A stretch of DNA of 64,000 bases from positions 291,641 through 355,640 of the forward strand of contig NZ_JAEG01000008.1 in NCBI RefSeq assembly GCF_000518785.1, written 5' to 3'. A program made the position numbers and the translations under genes. A model generated the notes under the pieces. It was not told the origin of the DNA. It did no database searches and saw only the letters and a list, made by a program, of their open reading frames with translations. Of the stretch, positions 1 through 9,407 are shown piece by piece (position 1 is the first letter of the stretch; each line of letters starts with the position of its first letter). The DNA comes from Paenirhizobium selenitireducens ATCC BAA-1503 (GTDB lineage: Bacteria > Pseudomonadota > Alphaproteobacteria > Rhizobiales > Rhizobiaceae).

Positions 1-804
1 CGGCTGAAGCTCGCCCGCGGCAGCGTGACTTTCGTTCCGGTGGTCAATGCGCTCGCCTACCGCTGGAACCGCCGGGAGGGCGACCGCAATCTCAATCGTA
101 ACCTGAGCGAAAAGCCCGTGCCGGTGGATAACGAAGATCGCATCGCCAACGTCCTGTGCCCGATTTTGCGGGAACACGACGTGCTCATAGACCTTCATTC
201 GTTCAGCGCACCTGGCCTTCCCTTCGCGCTCATCGGCCCGAGGGACAATCACGACTGGCTCGAACCGTTCGACAAGGCAATGCAGGAGGAAGAACTCGTC
301 AAGGCACTCGGCCTGCCGATGATCCTGCATGGCTGGATGAGCGCCCATGAACGCGCCTCCCTGGTCCGGCTCGGCAAGGGCTATCCGTATGAAGCGGTGT
401 CCCATGGCGTGGGCACTGCGGAATACATGCGCTTCGCCGGCGGATATGCCGTGACCGTCGAGTGCGGCAGTCACGACGATCCGGAAGCGCCGCGCCGCGC
501 CTACAGGACCATCCTCAACGGGCTTGCGCATCTCGGGCTGACGGATGCGCCCCTCCCACCCGACGCCGCCCCGGCCCAGGCATGGGAAATCGATGTGGCC
601 GTGATGGCCAACAGCGACGAGGACCGGCTGGTGAGGCAGTTTTCGGCGGGCGAACCGGTCCAGGAGGGCGATCGCATCGGAACGCGGGTCACCGGCGAGG
701 AAATCCGCGCGCCCTATGACGGCGCAATCATCTTCGCCAGCATCAATTCTCCCGCGGGGAGCGAATTGTGCTTCTTCTGCAAACCGAGCCAACGTTTCGG
801 CTGA
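1..804 (+). CDS. Succinylglutamate desuccinylase/aspartoacylase family protein (5' truncated by window)
   Basis: The reading frame is open from base 1 and ends at a TGA at 802-804, so the start lies left of the window; the GTG at 25 is only an internal codon. The 267 visible residues resemble the zinc-dependent AstE/AspA (M14-like) amidohydrolase family, whose members are usually about 320-340 residues. Visible family signatures are the DLHS motif, the RNLNRNL segment typical of the substrate-binding loop, and VECGSHDD, which holds the likely catalytic Glu. The first zinc-binding motif (GxHG...E) must be upstream of the window. The C-terminal part, with APYDGAII, fits the beta-rich domain of this family. 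Known members remove acyl groups from amino acids; the substrate here cannot be told. Confidence 0.8.
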   Translation, partial: RLKLARGSVTFVPVVNALAYRWNRREGDRNLNRNLSEKPVPVDNEDRIANVLCPILREHDVLIDLHSFSAPGLPFALIGPRDNHDWLEPFDKAMQEEELVKALGLPMILHGWMSAHERASLVRLGKGYPYEAVSHGVGTAEYMRFAGGYAVTVECGSHDDPEAPRRAYRTILNGLAHLGLTDAPLPPDAAPAQAWEIDVAVMANSDEDRLVRQFSAGEPVQEGDRIGTRVTGEEIRAPYDGAIIFASINSPAGSELCFFCKPSQRFG

Positions 805-851
805 CCGGTGATCGGCGCCAGATCCGGTGCATCGGCATCGCAGAGCAGGGA

Positions 852-1280
852 CTAAACACCTAGATTGTGATCTATGACGACGAGCCGGTGAGTTGTCTCC
901 AACCAAAGGAGATTGGGATTGCCTCCAGCGTCTGTGAGTGTGCGGTCGCCGTTTTTGATCCACCAATCGAAAGCAGCGATATCACGCTTCAGGTCGGCCG
1001 GAGCGTGCTGGATGTGAACAAACGACATCTCATTAGCGTTCTCAACGTTCTCTGAGCCGAACAGCAATCCGGATCCGAGGTCTCGCAAAGGCCCGTCACG
1101 ACCTGCTTCATACAGATCTCGCGGCACCGTAACGATGCAAAATCGGGGAATGGGCAAACCCGGTTGTCGCGCGAGTTGGCCCGCCACCCGCTCTTTCACC
1201 AGGGACTCGTAGCCAGCTCCTTTGCCTTTAACAAAATAGAGCTTACCGTCCGAGCCACGACAAATATAGGGCTCCGTCAC
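852..1280 (-). pseudogene. Truncated HipA-like kinase (HipA_2 family)
   Basis: The 142-residue frame starts at GTG 1280, directly after a G-rich stretch that can act as Shine-Dalgarno, with an in-frame stop a few codons upstream. It matches the N-terminal and middle part of the stand-alone HipA-like kinase family: CRGSDGKLYFVKG near the start, DLGSGLLFGSE, then FDWWIKNGDRTL, GGNPNLLW and VVIDHNLG, the last three being the kinase core. Family members normally continue for about 100 or more residues after the IDHN motif, but here a TAG follows at once. I infer a gene remnant. It sits alone between the aspartoacylase-like gene and tRNA-Ser. It could still be translated as a short protein, but it would lack the C-terminal lobe. 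Confidence 0.6.
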
Positions 1281-1493
1281 CCCCCTGCTCCGACCGCCTC
1301 AGCACTTCGTCGATTTCGGTCGGCATAGGCCCTCACGCATACACGTTATGCCTACTCTTAATTCATACAGTAAATTGAAGTCCAAGAGCGAGGAAGTGCC
1401 GAGAATGTGGCGCTGACCGATTTTGGCAAACGCATCGAGCATTAAATCGAAGCAGGCGAATTCGGAAAAACCTTACGGCCCAAAGTCCAGCCA

Positions 1494-1583
1494 TGGCGGA
1501 GAGGGTGGGATTCGAACCCACGATACGGTTGCCCGTATGCCGCATTTCGAGTGCGGTGCTTTCGACCACTCAGCCACCTCTCC
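1494..1583 (-). tRNA. tRNA-Ser (anticodon CGA)
   Basis: Read on the minus strand this is a 90-base class II tRNA. The acceptor stem GGAGAGG (from 1583) pairs with CCTCTCC (1504-1498), followed by discriminator G and an encoded CCA at 1496-1494. The anticodon loop carries CGA, followed by a long variable arm with a GC-rich stem, and the T arm has GGTTCGAATCC. The long variable arm and the CGA anticodon make it serine, reading UCG codons. Confidence 0.95.
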
Positions 1584-1679
1584 GCTTTGCTGGTCGGCGC
1601 AAGTTATGCGCGGGCTGTCTCTTAGCGGGCAAATGTCGGGCTTGCAAGGGCGAAAATCCAACTATCTCAAGCTTTCATC

Positions 1680-1708
1680 TTGACAGTTTTTTGCCCGTCA
1701 CGTATGCG
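1680..1708 (+). promoter_or_regulatory. Likely housekeeping promoter for rplU-rpmA
   Basis: TTGACA at 1680-1685 is followed, after 17 bases, by TATGCG at 1703-1708. This is a good sigma-70 type -35 box with a partial -10 box. It would leave a 5' leader of about 165 bases before rplU, which could hold ribosomal-protein autoregulation; I see no recognised leader fold. Confidence 0.5.
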
Positions 1709-1879
1709 AGCCGTGAATTAGACATGGGCCAACTGTGTCCTGATTTCTCCGCCCCGGCGGAACTCCACCGGCAGGCGCCGCGATCGCTCGCGATTTCTGG
1801 GCCTGCTTCAACATCGACTGACAAGAAGACGGCCGCCTGGTTGCCAGGCAGAGCCGGAACGAACATGAAAGGATAACCA

Positions 1880-2194
1880 ATGTTCGCAGTCATCAAGACC
1901 GGCGGTAAGCAGTACCGCGTGAGCGCCAACGACGTGCTGACCATCGAAAAGCTGGAAGCCGAAGCGGGCGCAACTATCGAATTCACTGAAGTTCTCATGG
2001 TCGGCGTTGGTGCCGATGCCAAGATCGGCCTGCCCTTCGTGGCCGGCGCATCGGTCAAGGCAGAAGTCGTCGAGCAGAACCGTGGCAAGAAGGTGATCGC
2101 GTTCAAGAAGCGTCGTCGCCAGAATTCCAAGCGTTCGCGCGGCCACCGCCAGCACCATACCGTCGTTCGCATCACCGACATCGTCGCTGCGTAA
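1880..2194 (+). CDS. rplU: 50S ribosomal protein L21
   Basis: The 104-residue product has the full length of bacterial L21 and begins with the family's [14 protein letters not shown] signature. Basic segments at 74-97 ([25 protein letters not shown]) are the expected 23S rRNA contact region. It binds 23S rRNA in the large subunit. An AAGGA Shine-Dalgarno lies a few bases upstream of the ATG. It is followed by rpmA after 38 bases, the usual rplU-rpmA pair, and a terminator after rpmA closes the two-gene unit. Confidence 0.97.
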   Translation: MFAVIKTGGKQYRVSANDVLTIEKLEAEAGATIEFTEVLMVGVGADAKIGLPFVAGASVKAEVVEQNRGKKVIAFKKRRRQNSKRSRGHRQHHTVVRITDIVAA

Positions 2195-2232
2195 CGGTCA
2201 ACGAGACAACAGGTTTTTAAAGGAGAACTCCA

Positions 2233-2505
2233 ATGGCACACAAAAAAGCTGGCGGTTCGTCGCGTAACGGTCGCGATTCGAATTCCAAGCGCCTTGGCGT
2301 GAAGAAGTTTGGTGGCGAAGCCGTCATTCCAGGCAACATCATCGTACGTCAGCGCGGTACCCAGTGGCATCCGGACGCCAATGTCGGCATGGGCAAGGAT
2401 CATACCGTATTTTCGCTCATTGAAGGCAATGTCGCTTACCGTACCAAGGCCAATGGCAAGGTTTACGTGTCGGTGATGCCGAAAGCGGCGGAAGCAGCGG
2501 AATAA
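2233..2505 (+). CDS. rpmA: 50S ribosomal protein L27
   Basis: The 90-residue product starts with [20 protein letters not shown], the diagnostic L27 N-terminus whose tail reaches toward the peptidyl-transferase centre. The length is normal for the family. No N-terminal propeptide of the Firmicutes type is present. A strong AAAGGAGA Shine-Dalgarno lies upstream of the ATG. It is the second gene of the rplU-rpmA unit and is followed by a clear intrinsic terminator. Confidence 0.97.
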   Translation: MAHKKAGGSSRNGRDSNSKRLGVKKFGGEAVIPGNIIVRQRGTQWHPDANVGMGKDHTVFSLIEGNVAYRTKANGKVYVSVMPKAAEAAE

Positions 2506-2577
2506 AGCCGGTTAAGCTCTAAAGCAGCCGGCGTCTCATCGACCCGGCTGGCCGTACCAGGTTCAGTCTAGAAAACA

Positions 2578-2606
2578 GGGGAGATGGGGCGCCATCTCCC
2601 CTTTTT
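2578..2606 (+). terminator. Intrinsic terminator after rpmA
   Basis: A perfect 10-bp stem, GGGGAGATGG (2578-2587) and CCATCTCCCC (2592-2601), with a GGCG loop, is followed by five T residues (2602-2606). This separates rplU-rpmA from the acetyltransferase genes. Confidence 0.9.
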
Positions 2607-2639
2607 CTTATGCCTTTTCAACCAGAAGGAGACTGAACC

Positions 2640-3275
2640 ATGCAGATCGAACTATCGAGGGTCGACCAGTCGCGGTCACCCCAGGACCGGTTGAGGCCGG
2701 ATCGGTTACGGAGCGATTGCCCCGTCTTGCTGTCGCAAAGGCTCGTCATGCGCGCGCCCCACGAAGAAGACATCGACGCCCTTGCCCATCTCGCCAACAA
2801 CGCCGCCGTTGCCACCATGGTATCGCGCATGCCGCACCCGTACACGGCACGCGATGCGGCCGATTTCGTGCGACGCACGAATGCTGGCGAGATTGGCAAA
2901 TGCGTCTATGCGATCACCAAGGCGGAAAACGGCGAATTCCTCGGCTGCTGCGCGCTGGAGCCGCATGTCACGGACCACGACACGCTGGAAATCGGCTACT
3001 GGCTCGGCGAGCCGCACTGGAACAGGGGCTACGCGACGGAGGCGGCGCATGCGCTGATCGACATGGCGTTTCGCACCCGCGACATCGCCCATATCGATGC
3101 GCGCTGCCGGGTCACCAACATCGCCTCGCGCCGGGTGATCCAGAAGTGCGGGTTCCAGTTCCAGGGCTCGGGCATGGTCGGCAGCTTGGCCATGGGCGGC
3201 ATGATGCCGGTCGAATGGTACAGGCTCGACCGCAAGACCTGGATGTCGCTGAAGAGCTGGGGGGAGATGCGGTGA
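2640..3275 (+). CDS. GNAT family N-acetyltransferase (RimJ/RimL-like)
   Basis: The 211-residue protein has a GNAT fold of the RimJ/RimL type from about residue 29: LLSQRLVMRAPHEEDI (beta1), LEIGYWLGEPHWNRGYATEAA (beta4 and acetyl-CoA-binding loop) and VTNIASRRVIQKCGF (alpha4). It probably acetylates a protein N-terminus or small amine; the substrate is unknown. The ATG at 2640 has a strong AAGGAG at proper spacing. The first 19 codons come from a 56-base repeat that recurs at 14.3 kb. It overlaps the next acetyltransferase gene by one base (TGATG), so the two are translationally coupled. Confidence 0.85.
   Translation: MQIELSRVDQSRSPQDRLRPDRLRSDCPVLLSQRLVMRAPHEEDIDALAHLANNAAVATMVSRMPHPYTARDAADFVRRTNAGEIGKCVYAITKAENGEFLGCCALEPHVTDHDTLEIGYWLGEPHWNRGYATEAAHALIDMAFRTRDIAHIDARCRVTNIASRRVIQKCGFQFQGSGMVGSLAMGGMMPVEWYRLDRKTWMSLKSWGEMR
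2642..2697 (+). repeat. 56-base dispersed repeat, copy A
   Basis: This stretch matches 14320-14375 in inverse orientation with 3 mismatches in 56 bases. Here it encodes residues 2-19 of the acetyltransferase (QIELSRVD...). The other copy also sits directly after a Shine-Dalgarno and an ATG and is read in the same frame. Confidence 0.85.
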
Positions 3276-3844
3276 TGAACGCCCCCCTGAAGAGAGCCAT
3301 GCCTTCTGTGCCCGGCCCCTGCCCGGTCATCGAGACTGCGCGGCTCACCTTGCGTCCGCATCGCATGAGCGACGCGGAGGCGATCGTCGAATCGCTTGGC
3401 GACTACCAGGTCGTGCGCATGCTGGCGCGCGTTCCGGTTCCCTACGACCGGCAGGACGCCACCGACTGGCTGAGCCGCGTGACCTGCGGCATCACACCCG
3501 ACTGGTCGCTCGCCATCACCGCCGGCGACGACGTTCATCTCGGCGTCGTTTCGATCGAACTGCGCCACGGCCTTTGGCATCTCGGCTACTGGCTGAACCG
3601 CTACTACTGGGGCAAGGGGCTGATGAGCGAAGCGGCGGGCGCGGCGATCGAGCGCTTCTTCCGCCGCATGCCGCAGGCGGAGCTGCATTCCGGCGCCTTC
3701 GCCGACAATGCGGCGTCGCTGCGCATCCAGGAAAAGCTCGGCTTTTCGATCCTGCGCTGCGGCGATCTCTATTCGCGCGCCCGCAATGCGGTGGCCCCGC
3801 ATATCGAAACGCGGCTGACGGAGGCGGACTTCCGACGGCCCTGA
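3275..3844 (+). CDS. GNAT family N-acetyltransferase
   Basis: The ATG at 3275 shares its A with the TGA stop of the preceding acetyltransferase gene. The 189-residue product carries the RimJ/RimL-type GNAT signatures: ETARLTLRPHRMSDAEAI, LGYWLNRYYWGKGLMSEAA and DNAASLRIQEKLGFSI. It is a diverged tandem paralogue of the upstream gene, lacking the repeat-derived leader. In Rhizobiaceae two such genes commonly sit between rpmA and obgE. The substrate is unknown. About 200 bases without a gene follow before obgE. Confidence 0.85.
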   Translation: MNAPLKRAMPSVPGPCPVIETARLTLRPHRMSDAEAIVESLGDYQVVRMLARVPVPYDRQDATDWLSRVTCGITPDWSLAITAGDDVHLGVVSIELRHGLWHLGYWLNRYYWGKGLMSEAAGAAIERFFRRMPQAELHSGAFADNAASLRIQEKLGFSILRCGDLYSRARNAVAPHIETRLTEADFRRP

Positions 3845-3960
3845 CGGACCCCGGCCCGGGGCGGCGCATCGTCGCCCCGGGCCTCGGCCAAGACACTCAG
3901 TACGACCCGGCCGGCAATGCGCCCGCGGCGTCCGGCCTCCGCGCGAGCCGAAGAATATGA

Positions 3961-5109
<1,149 letters not shown>

Positions 5110-6288
5110 ATGTCGGCCGGAGCCAAATCACTGACGCGCTACAGGCGCATCGTCATCAAGATCGGCTCGGCCCTGCTGGTCGATCGCGGCAGCGGCCTGA
5201 AGAAGGCCTGGCTCGACGCGATCTGCGACGACATCGCCGAGCTTAAGGCCCGCGGCGTCGACGTGCTGGTCGTCTCGTCGGGCGCCATCGCCCTTGGCCG
5301 CACCGTGCTCGACCTGCCCTCCGGAGGCCTCAAGCTCGAGGAAAGCCAGGCGGCCGCGGCCGTGGGCCAGATCGCCCTTGCCCGCCACTGGTCGGAAAGC
5401 CTGTCGCGATCGTCGATCGTCGCCGGCCAGATCCTGCTGACGCTCGGCGACACCGAGGAACGCCGCCGTTATCTGAACGCCCGCGCCACGCTGCAGCAGC
5501 TTCTGAAGATCGGCGCCGTGCCGATCATCAACGAGAACGACACGGTCGCCACCACCGAAATCCGCTACGGCGACAATGACCGCCTCGCCGCCCGCGTCGC
5601 CACCATGGCGGGTGCCGACCTGCTGGTCCTGCTCTCCGACATCGACGGGCTCTATACCGCCCCGCCGCATCTCGACCCCAATGCCCGCTTCCTCGACACG
5701 ATCGCCGAGATCACCCCGGAGATCGAGGCCATGGCCGGGGGCGCCGCCTCCGAACTGTCGCGCGGCGGCATGCGCACCAAGATCGACGCGGGCAAGATCG
5801 CCACCGGCGCCGGCTGCGCCATGATCATCGCCTCGGGCAAGACCGACCATCCGCTGAAGGCCATCGAAACCGGGGCCCGCCATTCCTGGTTCGCCCCCGC
5901 CAAGACCCCCGTCACCGCCCGCAAGACCTGGATCGCCGGCCAGCTTCAGGCCGCCGGCGAACTGCATGTCGATGCCGGCGCCCAGACGGCACTGAAGGCC
6001 GGCAAGAGCCTGCTGCCCGCCGGGGTCCGCCAGGTCGTCGGCCAGTTCAGCCGGGGCGACACCGTCTCGGTGATCGGCACGCAGGGGCGCGAGATCGCCC
6101 GCGGCCTCGCCGGCTACGACGCCGAGGAGGCGCGCCGTATCACCGGACGCAAATCCTCCGAAATCGAGGACATTCTCGGCTATGCCGGTCGCGCCGCGAT
6201 GATCCATCGGGACGACCTGGTGATGACCGATCCGGCGCACAAGCATGACGCCGCGCAGGCAGACAAGAAGGACGAAGCCCATGCTTGA
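5110..6288 (+). CDS. proB: Glutamate 5-kinase
   Basis: The 392-residue product catalyses ATP-dependent phosphorylation of glutamate, the first step of proline synthesis. The amino-acid kinase domain (residues about 10-260) shows [29 protein letters not shown] and FGDND-like [11 protein letters not shown]-terminal PUA domain (about 285-365) contains the [11 protein letters not shown] region and the family [10 protein letters not shown] motif. The start codon directly follows the obgE stop, and the last 8 bases overlap proA. The order obgE-proB-proA is conserved in Rhizobiales. Confidence 0.96.
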   Translation: MSAGAKSLTRYRRIVIKIGSALLVDRGSGLKKAWLDAICDDIAELKARGVDVLVVSSGAIALGRTVLDLPSGGLKLEESQAAAAVGQIALARHWSESLSRSSIVAGQILLTLGDTEERRRYLNARATLQQLLKIGAVPIINENDTVATTEIRYGDNDRLAARVATMAGADLLVLLSDIDGLYTAPPHLDPNARFLDTIAEITPEIEAMAGGAASELSRGGMRTKIDAGKIATGAGCAMIIASGKTDHPLKAIETGARHSWFAPAKTPVTARKTWIAGQLQAAGELHVDAGAQTALKAGKSLLPAGVRQVVGQFSRGDTVSVIGTQGREIARGLAGYDAEEARRITGRKSSEIEDILGYAGRAAMIHRDDLVMTDPAHKHDAAQADKKDEAHA

Positions 6289-7567
6289 CAAGGCAAAAGC
6301 CGATCTGAGCGACGTCGATGCGCTGATGCTGGACATCGGCAGGCGCGCCCGCGCCGCCGCCCGGCCCCTGGCAATCGCCTCGACGCAAGCGAAGAACAGC
6401 GCGCTCGCCGCCATGGCCGACGCCATTCTCGCCGATGAACAGGCGATCCTGGCGGCCAATGCGATCGACCTGAAGAATGCCGAGGACAGCGGCCTTGCCG
6501 CGTCCTTCGTCGACCGACTGACGCTCGATCCGGCCCGCATCGCCGCGATCGCCGAGGGCATTCGCGCGGTGGCTGGCCTGAAGGATCCGGTCGGCGAGGT
6601 GATCGCCGCCTGGGACCGGCCGAACGGCCTCAAGATCGAACGCGTGCGCACGCCGCTCGGCGTCATCGGCGTGATCTACGAAAGCCGCCCCAACGTGACC
6701 GCCGATGCAGGCGCGCTCTGCCTCAAATCCGGCAATGCCGTGATCCTGCGCGGCGGCTCGGATTCGCTCAATTCCTCGCGGGCGATCCATGCCTGCCTGG
6801 TCAAGGGCCTGGAAAAGGCCGGCCTGCCGGCCGATGCCATCCAGCTGGTGCCCGTGCCGGACCGCGCCGCGGTTGGCGCCATGCTGACCGGCCTCGACGG
6901 TTCGATCGACGTGATCGTGCCGCGCGGCGGCAAGAGCCTCGTCGCCCGCGTGCAAACGGAAGCGCGCGTTCCGGTCTTTGCCCATCTCGAAGGCCTCTGC
7001 CACGTCTATGTCGACGCCTCCGCCGAGGTCGACATGGCGACGCGCATCGTCGTCAATTCGAAAATGCGCCGCACCGGCATCTGCGGCGCGGCCGAGACCC
7101 TGCTCGTCGACAGCGCGGCGATCGGCACCCATCTCATGCCGATCCTGGAGGCCCTGACGGAAGCCGGCTGCGAGATCCATGCCTCGCCGACCGTGCTGAA
7201 GATCCATCCGGGCTTCAAGCCGGCGACGGAAGAGGATTGGCGCACCGAATATCTTGACGCCATCATCGCGGTCGCCATCGTCGACGGTGTGTCGGGCGCG
7301 ATCGATCACATAGCCCGCTATTCGTCCCATCATACCGAGGCGGTGATCGCCGAGGATCCGGCGGTCGTCGAGCGCTTCTTCAACGAGATCGATTCGGCCA
7401 TCCTGCTGCACAATGCCTCGACCCAGTTCGCCGACGGCGGCGAGTTCGGCATGGGCGCCGAGATCGGCATCGCCACCGGCAAGATGCATGCGCGCGGCCC
7501 CGTCGGCGTCGAACAGCTGACCTCGTTCAAATACCGGGTGCACGGCACCGGACAGGTGCGACCCTAA
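6281..7567 (+). CDS. proA: Gamma-glutamyl phosphate reductase
   Basis: The 428-residue NADPH-dependent enzyme reduces glutamyl-5-phosphate to glutamate semialdehyde, the second step of proline synthesis. The start is ATG 6281 (MLDKAKADL), which overlaps the proB end by 8 bases; an upstream in-frame ATG at 6245 lies inside proB. The catalytic Cys is in [13 protein letters not shown]. Other ALDH-family signatures are [20 protein letters not shown] and [19 protein letters not shown]. The length is normal for ProA. nadD begins one base after the stop. Confidence 0.96.
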   Translation: MLDKAKADLSDVDALMLDIGRRARAAARPLAIASTQAKNSALAAMADAILADEQAILAANAIDLKNAEDSGLAASFVDRLTLDPARIAAIAEGIRAVAGLKDPVGEVIAAWDRPNGLKIERVRTPLGVIGVIYESRPNVTADAGALCLKSGNAVILRGGSDSLNSSRAIHACLVKGLEKAGLPADAIQLVPVPDRAAVGAMLTGLDGSIDVIVPRGGKSLVARVQTEARVPVFAHLEGLCHVYVDASAEVDMATRIVVNSKMRRTGICGAAETLLVDSAAIGTHLMPILEALTEAGCEIHASPTVLKIHPGFKPATEEDWRTEYLDAIIAVAIVDGVSGAIDHIARYSSHHTEAVIAEDPAVVERFFNEIDSAILLHNASTQFADGGEFGMGAEIGIATGKMHARGPVGVEQLTSFKYRVHGTGQVRP

Positions 7568-7568
7568 G

Positions 7569-8192
7569 GTGGCTGAGGAAGCGATCGCCCATCGCCATCG
7601 TTTCATGCCGCACGTCGAACCGGGCATGGTCATCGGCCTGTTCGGCGGCTCGTTCAATCCGCCGCATCAGGGCCATGCGCTGGTCGCCGAGATTGCCCTT
7701 CGCCGCCTCGGCCTCGACCAGCTGTGGTGGATCGTCACCCCCGGCAACCCGCTGAAAAGCCGCGGCAACCTGGCGCCGCTGTCGGAGCGGCTGGCGAAGT
7801 GCGAGGCGCTCGCCGACGATCCGCGCATCAAGGTCACAGCCTTCGAGAGGACGCTGGGCACCAGCTATACGGCGCGCACGCTCGACTATGTGAAGGCGCG
7901 CAATCCCCGCGCCCGATTCATCTGGATCATGGGCGCGGATAATCTCGCAAGCTTCCACCGCTGGCAGCAATGGCATCGCATCGCCATGACCTTCCCGATC
8001 GCCGTGATCGACCGGCCCGGCTCGACGCTTGCCTATCTCTCCTCGAAGATGGCCCGCACCTTCGACTATGCGCGCATCGACGAAGACGACGCCGGCGTAC
8101 TGTGGAAGAAGAAGGCGCCGGCCTGGACCTTCATCCACGGCCCCCGCTCGACCCTCTCCTCGACCGCCTTGCGCGAGGCGCAAGATCGGTGA
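7569..8192 (+). CDS. nadD: Nicotinate-nucleotide adenylyltransferase
   Basis: The 207-residue protein transfers AMP from ATP to nicotinate mononucleotide in NAD synthesis. The nucleotidyltransferase motif GSFNPPHQGH lies near residue 27, and the C-terminal SxxxxR-like motif appears as STLSSTALRE. The chosen start is GTG 7569, one base after the proA stop; an in-frame ATG 12 codons later is an alternative that would still keep the whole fold. The position between proA and rsfS is the conserved alphaproteobacterial order. Confidence 0.93.
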   Translation: MAEEAIAHRHRFMPHVEPGMVIGLFGGSFNPPHQGHALVAEIALRRLGLDQLWWIVTPGNPLKSRGNLAPLSERLAKCEALADDPRIKVTAFERTLGTSYTARTLDYVKARNPRARFIWIMGADNLASFHRWQQWHRIAMTFPIAVIDRPGSTLAYLSSKMARTFDYARIDEDDAGVLWKKKAPAWTFIHGPRSTLSSTALREAQDR

Positions 8193-8318
8193 TGTTTCCC
8201 GGCGTTGCGGGTATTTTGGCCGGTCCCTTGAAAGATTAACGGAACGGTGCCACTTTCGTGAAGCGATTTCCGATCGTGGGAATCGCCTTCGTGCTGTTAC
8301 CCAAAGAAAGGAAAAACT

Positions 8319-8732
8319 CTGACAACAGTACACACCAAGGGAAAGACGCATGCCGTCCTCCCGAAAAGCCCGGAACGTGGCGCCGATGCCGCAGCCCGTG
8401 AGCTTGAGCTGGTCCTCGCTAGCCTCGAGGACTCCAAGGCAGAAGATATCGTCACCATCAACATTGTCGGGAAATCCGCGCTGGGCGACTACATGGTCGT
8501 CGTCTCCGGGCGCTCGAACCGGCATGTGGCGGCGATCAGCGAGCACCTGATTTCCGACCTCAAGGACGAGGGCTTCGGTTCTCCTCGCGTCGAGGGACTG
8601 GAAGCCGGCGATTGGGTGCTGATCGATACCGGTGACATCATCGTGCATGTGTTCCGCCCCGAAATCCGCGAGTTCTACAACATCGAAAAGATGTGGGCCG
8701 CTCCGGAGATCGAGGAAGGCACCCTGCACTGA
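8319..8732 (+). CDS. rsfS: Ribosomal silencing factor RsfS
   Basis: RsfS (iojap/YbeB) binds L14 and blocks subunit joining in starved cells. The conserved core, VLASLEDSKAEDIVTINI through GDYMVVVSGRSNRHV, WVLIDTGDIIVHVF and EFYNIEKMW, is complete. The first ATG in frame (8493) lies inside this core, so the true start must be upstream. Between 8319 and 8493 there is no ATG, GTG or TTG in frame. The best candidate is CTG 8319, with AAAGAAAGGA ending 7 bases before it; this gives 137 residues. This is a rare non-canonical start, inferred from the reading frame only. rlmH follows after 109 bases. Confidence 0.85.
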   Translation: MTTVHTKGKTHAVLPKSPERGADAAARELELVLASLEDSKAEDIVTINIVGKSALGDYMVVVSGRSNRHVAAISEHLISDLKDEGFGSPRVEGLEAGDWVLIDTGDIIVHVFRPEIREFYNIEKMWAAPEIEEGTLH

Positions 8733-8841
8733 CACCGACGGCCCGCTGCCGCCTGGCGGCAGTAGCGAAGCCCTGACAAGCGGCAAGCGTCGCGCTTTTG
8801 CCGCCGTGTGGGTTGCGCGGCCGGAATGGAAGGATCGAGAC

Positions 8842-9324
8842 ATGCGCGTGGGCATCTATGCCGTAGGCCGGCTGAAGGCCGGGCCGGAGAAGGAACTCGC
8901 GTCCCGCTATCTCGACCGCTTTGCCAAGGCCGGGCCCGCCTGCGGGCTCGAATTCCTCCGCTCGGTCGAAATTGCCGAAAGCCGCTCCTCCAACGCCGCG
9001 ACCCGCAAGCGCGAGGAGGCCGCGGAGCTGGTGAAAGCCATGCCGGAAGGCGCCCTCGTCATCATCCTCGACGAGCGCGGCAAGGCGCTCGACAGCCAGG
9101 AATTCGCCGAGCTGATCGGCGATCACCGCGACCGCGGTCAGCGGGACCTTGCCATCGTCATCGGCGGCGCCGACGGCGTCGATCCGGACCTGCGCGAAAA
9201 GACCAAGCTCGTCCTCAATCTCGGCCGCATGACCTGGCCGCATCAGTTGGTGCGCATCCTCCTCGCCGAGCAGCTTTATCGCGCCGTGACCATCCTGTCC
9301 GGCCATCCCTATCACCGCGCCTGA
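8842..9324 (+). CDS. rlmH: 23S rRNA pseudouridine-1915 N3-methyltransferase
   Basis: The 160-residue SPOUT methyltransferase modifies pseudouridine 1915 in helix 69 of 23S rRNA using SAM. Family signatures are the N-terminus MRVGIYAVGRLKAGPE, the SAM-knot segment VIGGADGVDPDLREK and the C-terminus MTWPHQLVRILLAEQLYRA. ATG 8842 follows AAGGATCGAGAC, a reasonable Shine-Dalgarno. rsfS and rlmH are neighbours in many bacteria. Confidence 0.94.
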   Translation: MRVGIYAVGRLKAGPEKELASRYLDRFAKAGPACGLEFLRSVEIAESRSSNAATRKREEAAELVKAMPEGALVIILDERGKALDSQEFAELIGDHRDRGQRDLAIVIGGADGVDPDLREKTKLVLNLGRMTWPHQLVRILLAEQLYRAVTILSGHPYHRA

Positions 9325-9407
9325 CCGCCGCGTTCGGGCCTCCGGATCGCCCGCTTTGCGTGGCGGGGCAAATCAGCGTATTTTCCGCCGCGAACCGGGA
9401 TAGCGCC

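Noticed and set aside
1584..1679. A second tRNA beside tRNA-Ser
   Set aside because: No cloverleaf can be drawn; the region is plain intergenic sequence.
5128..7657. Long minus-strand frames opposite proB and proA
   Set aside because: Antisense shadows; proB and proA motifs on the plus strand are complete.
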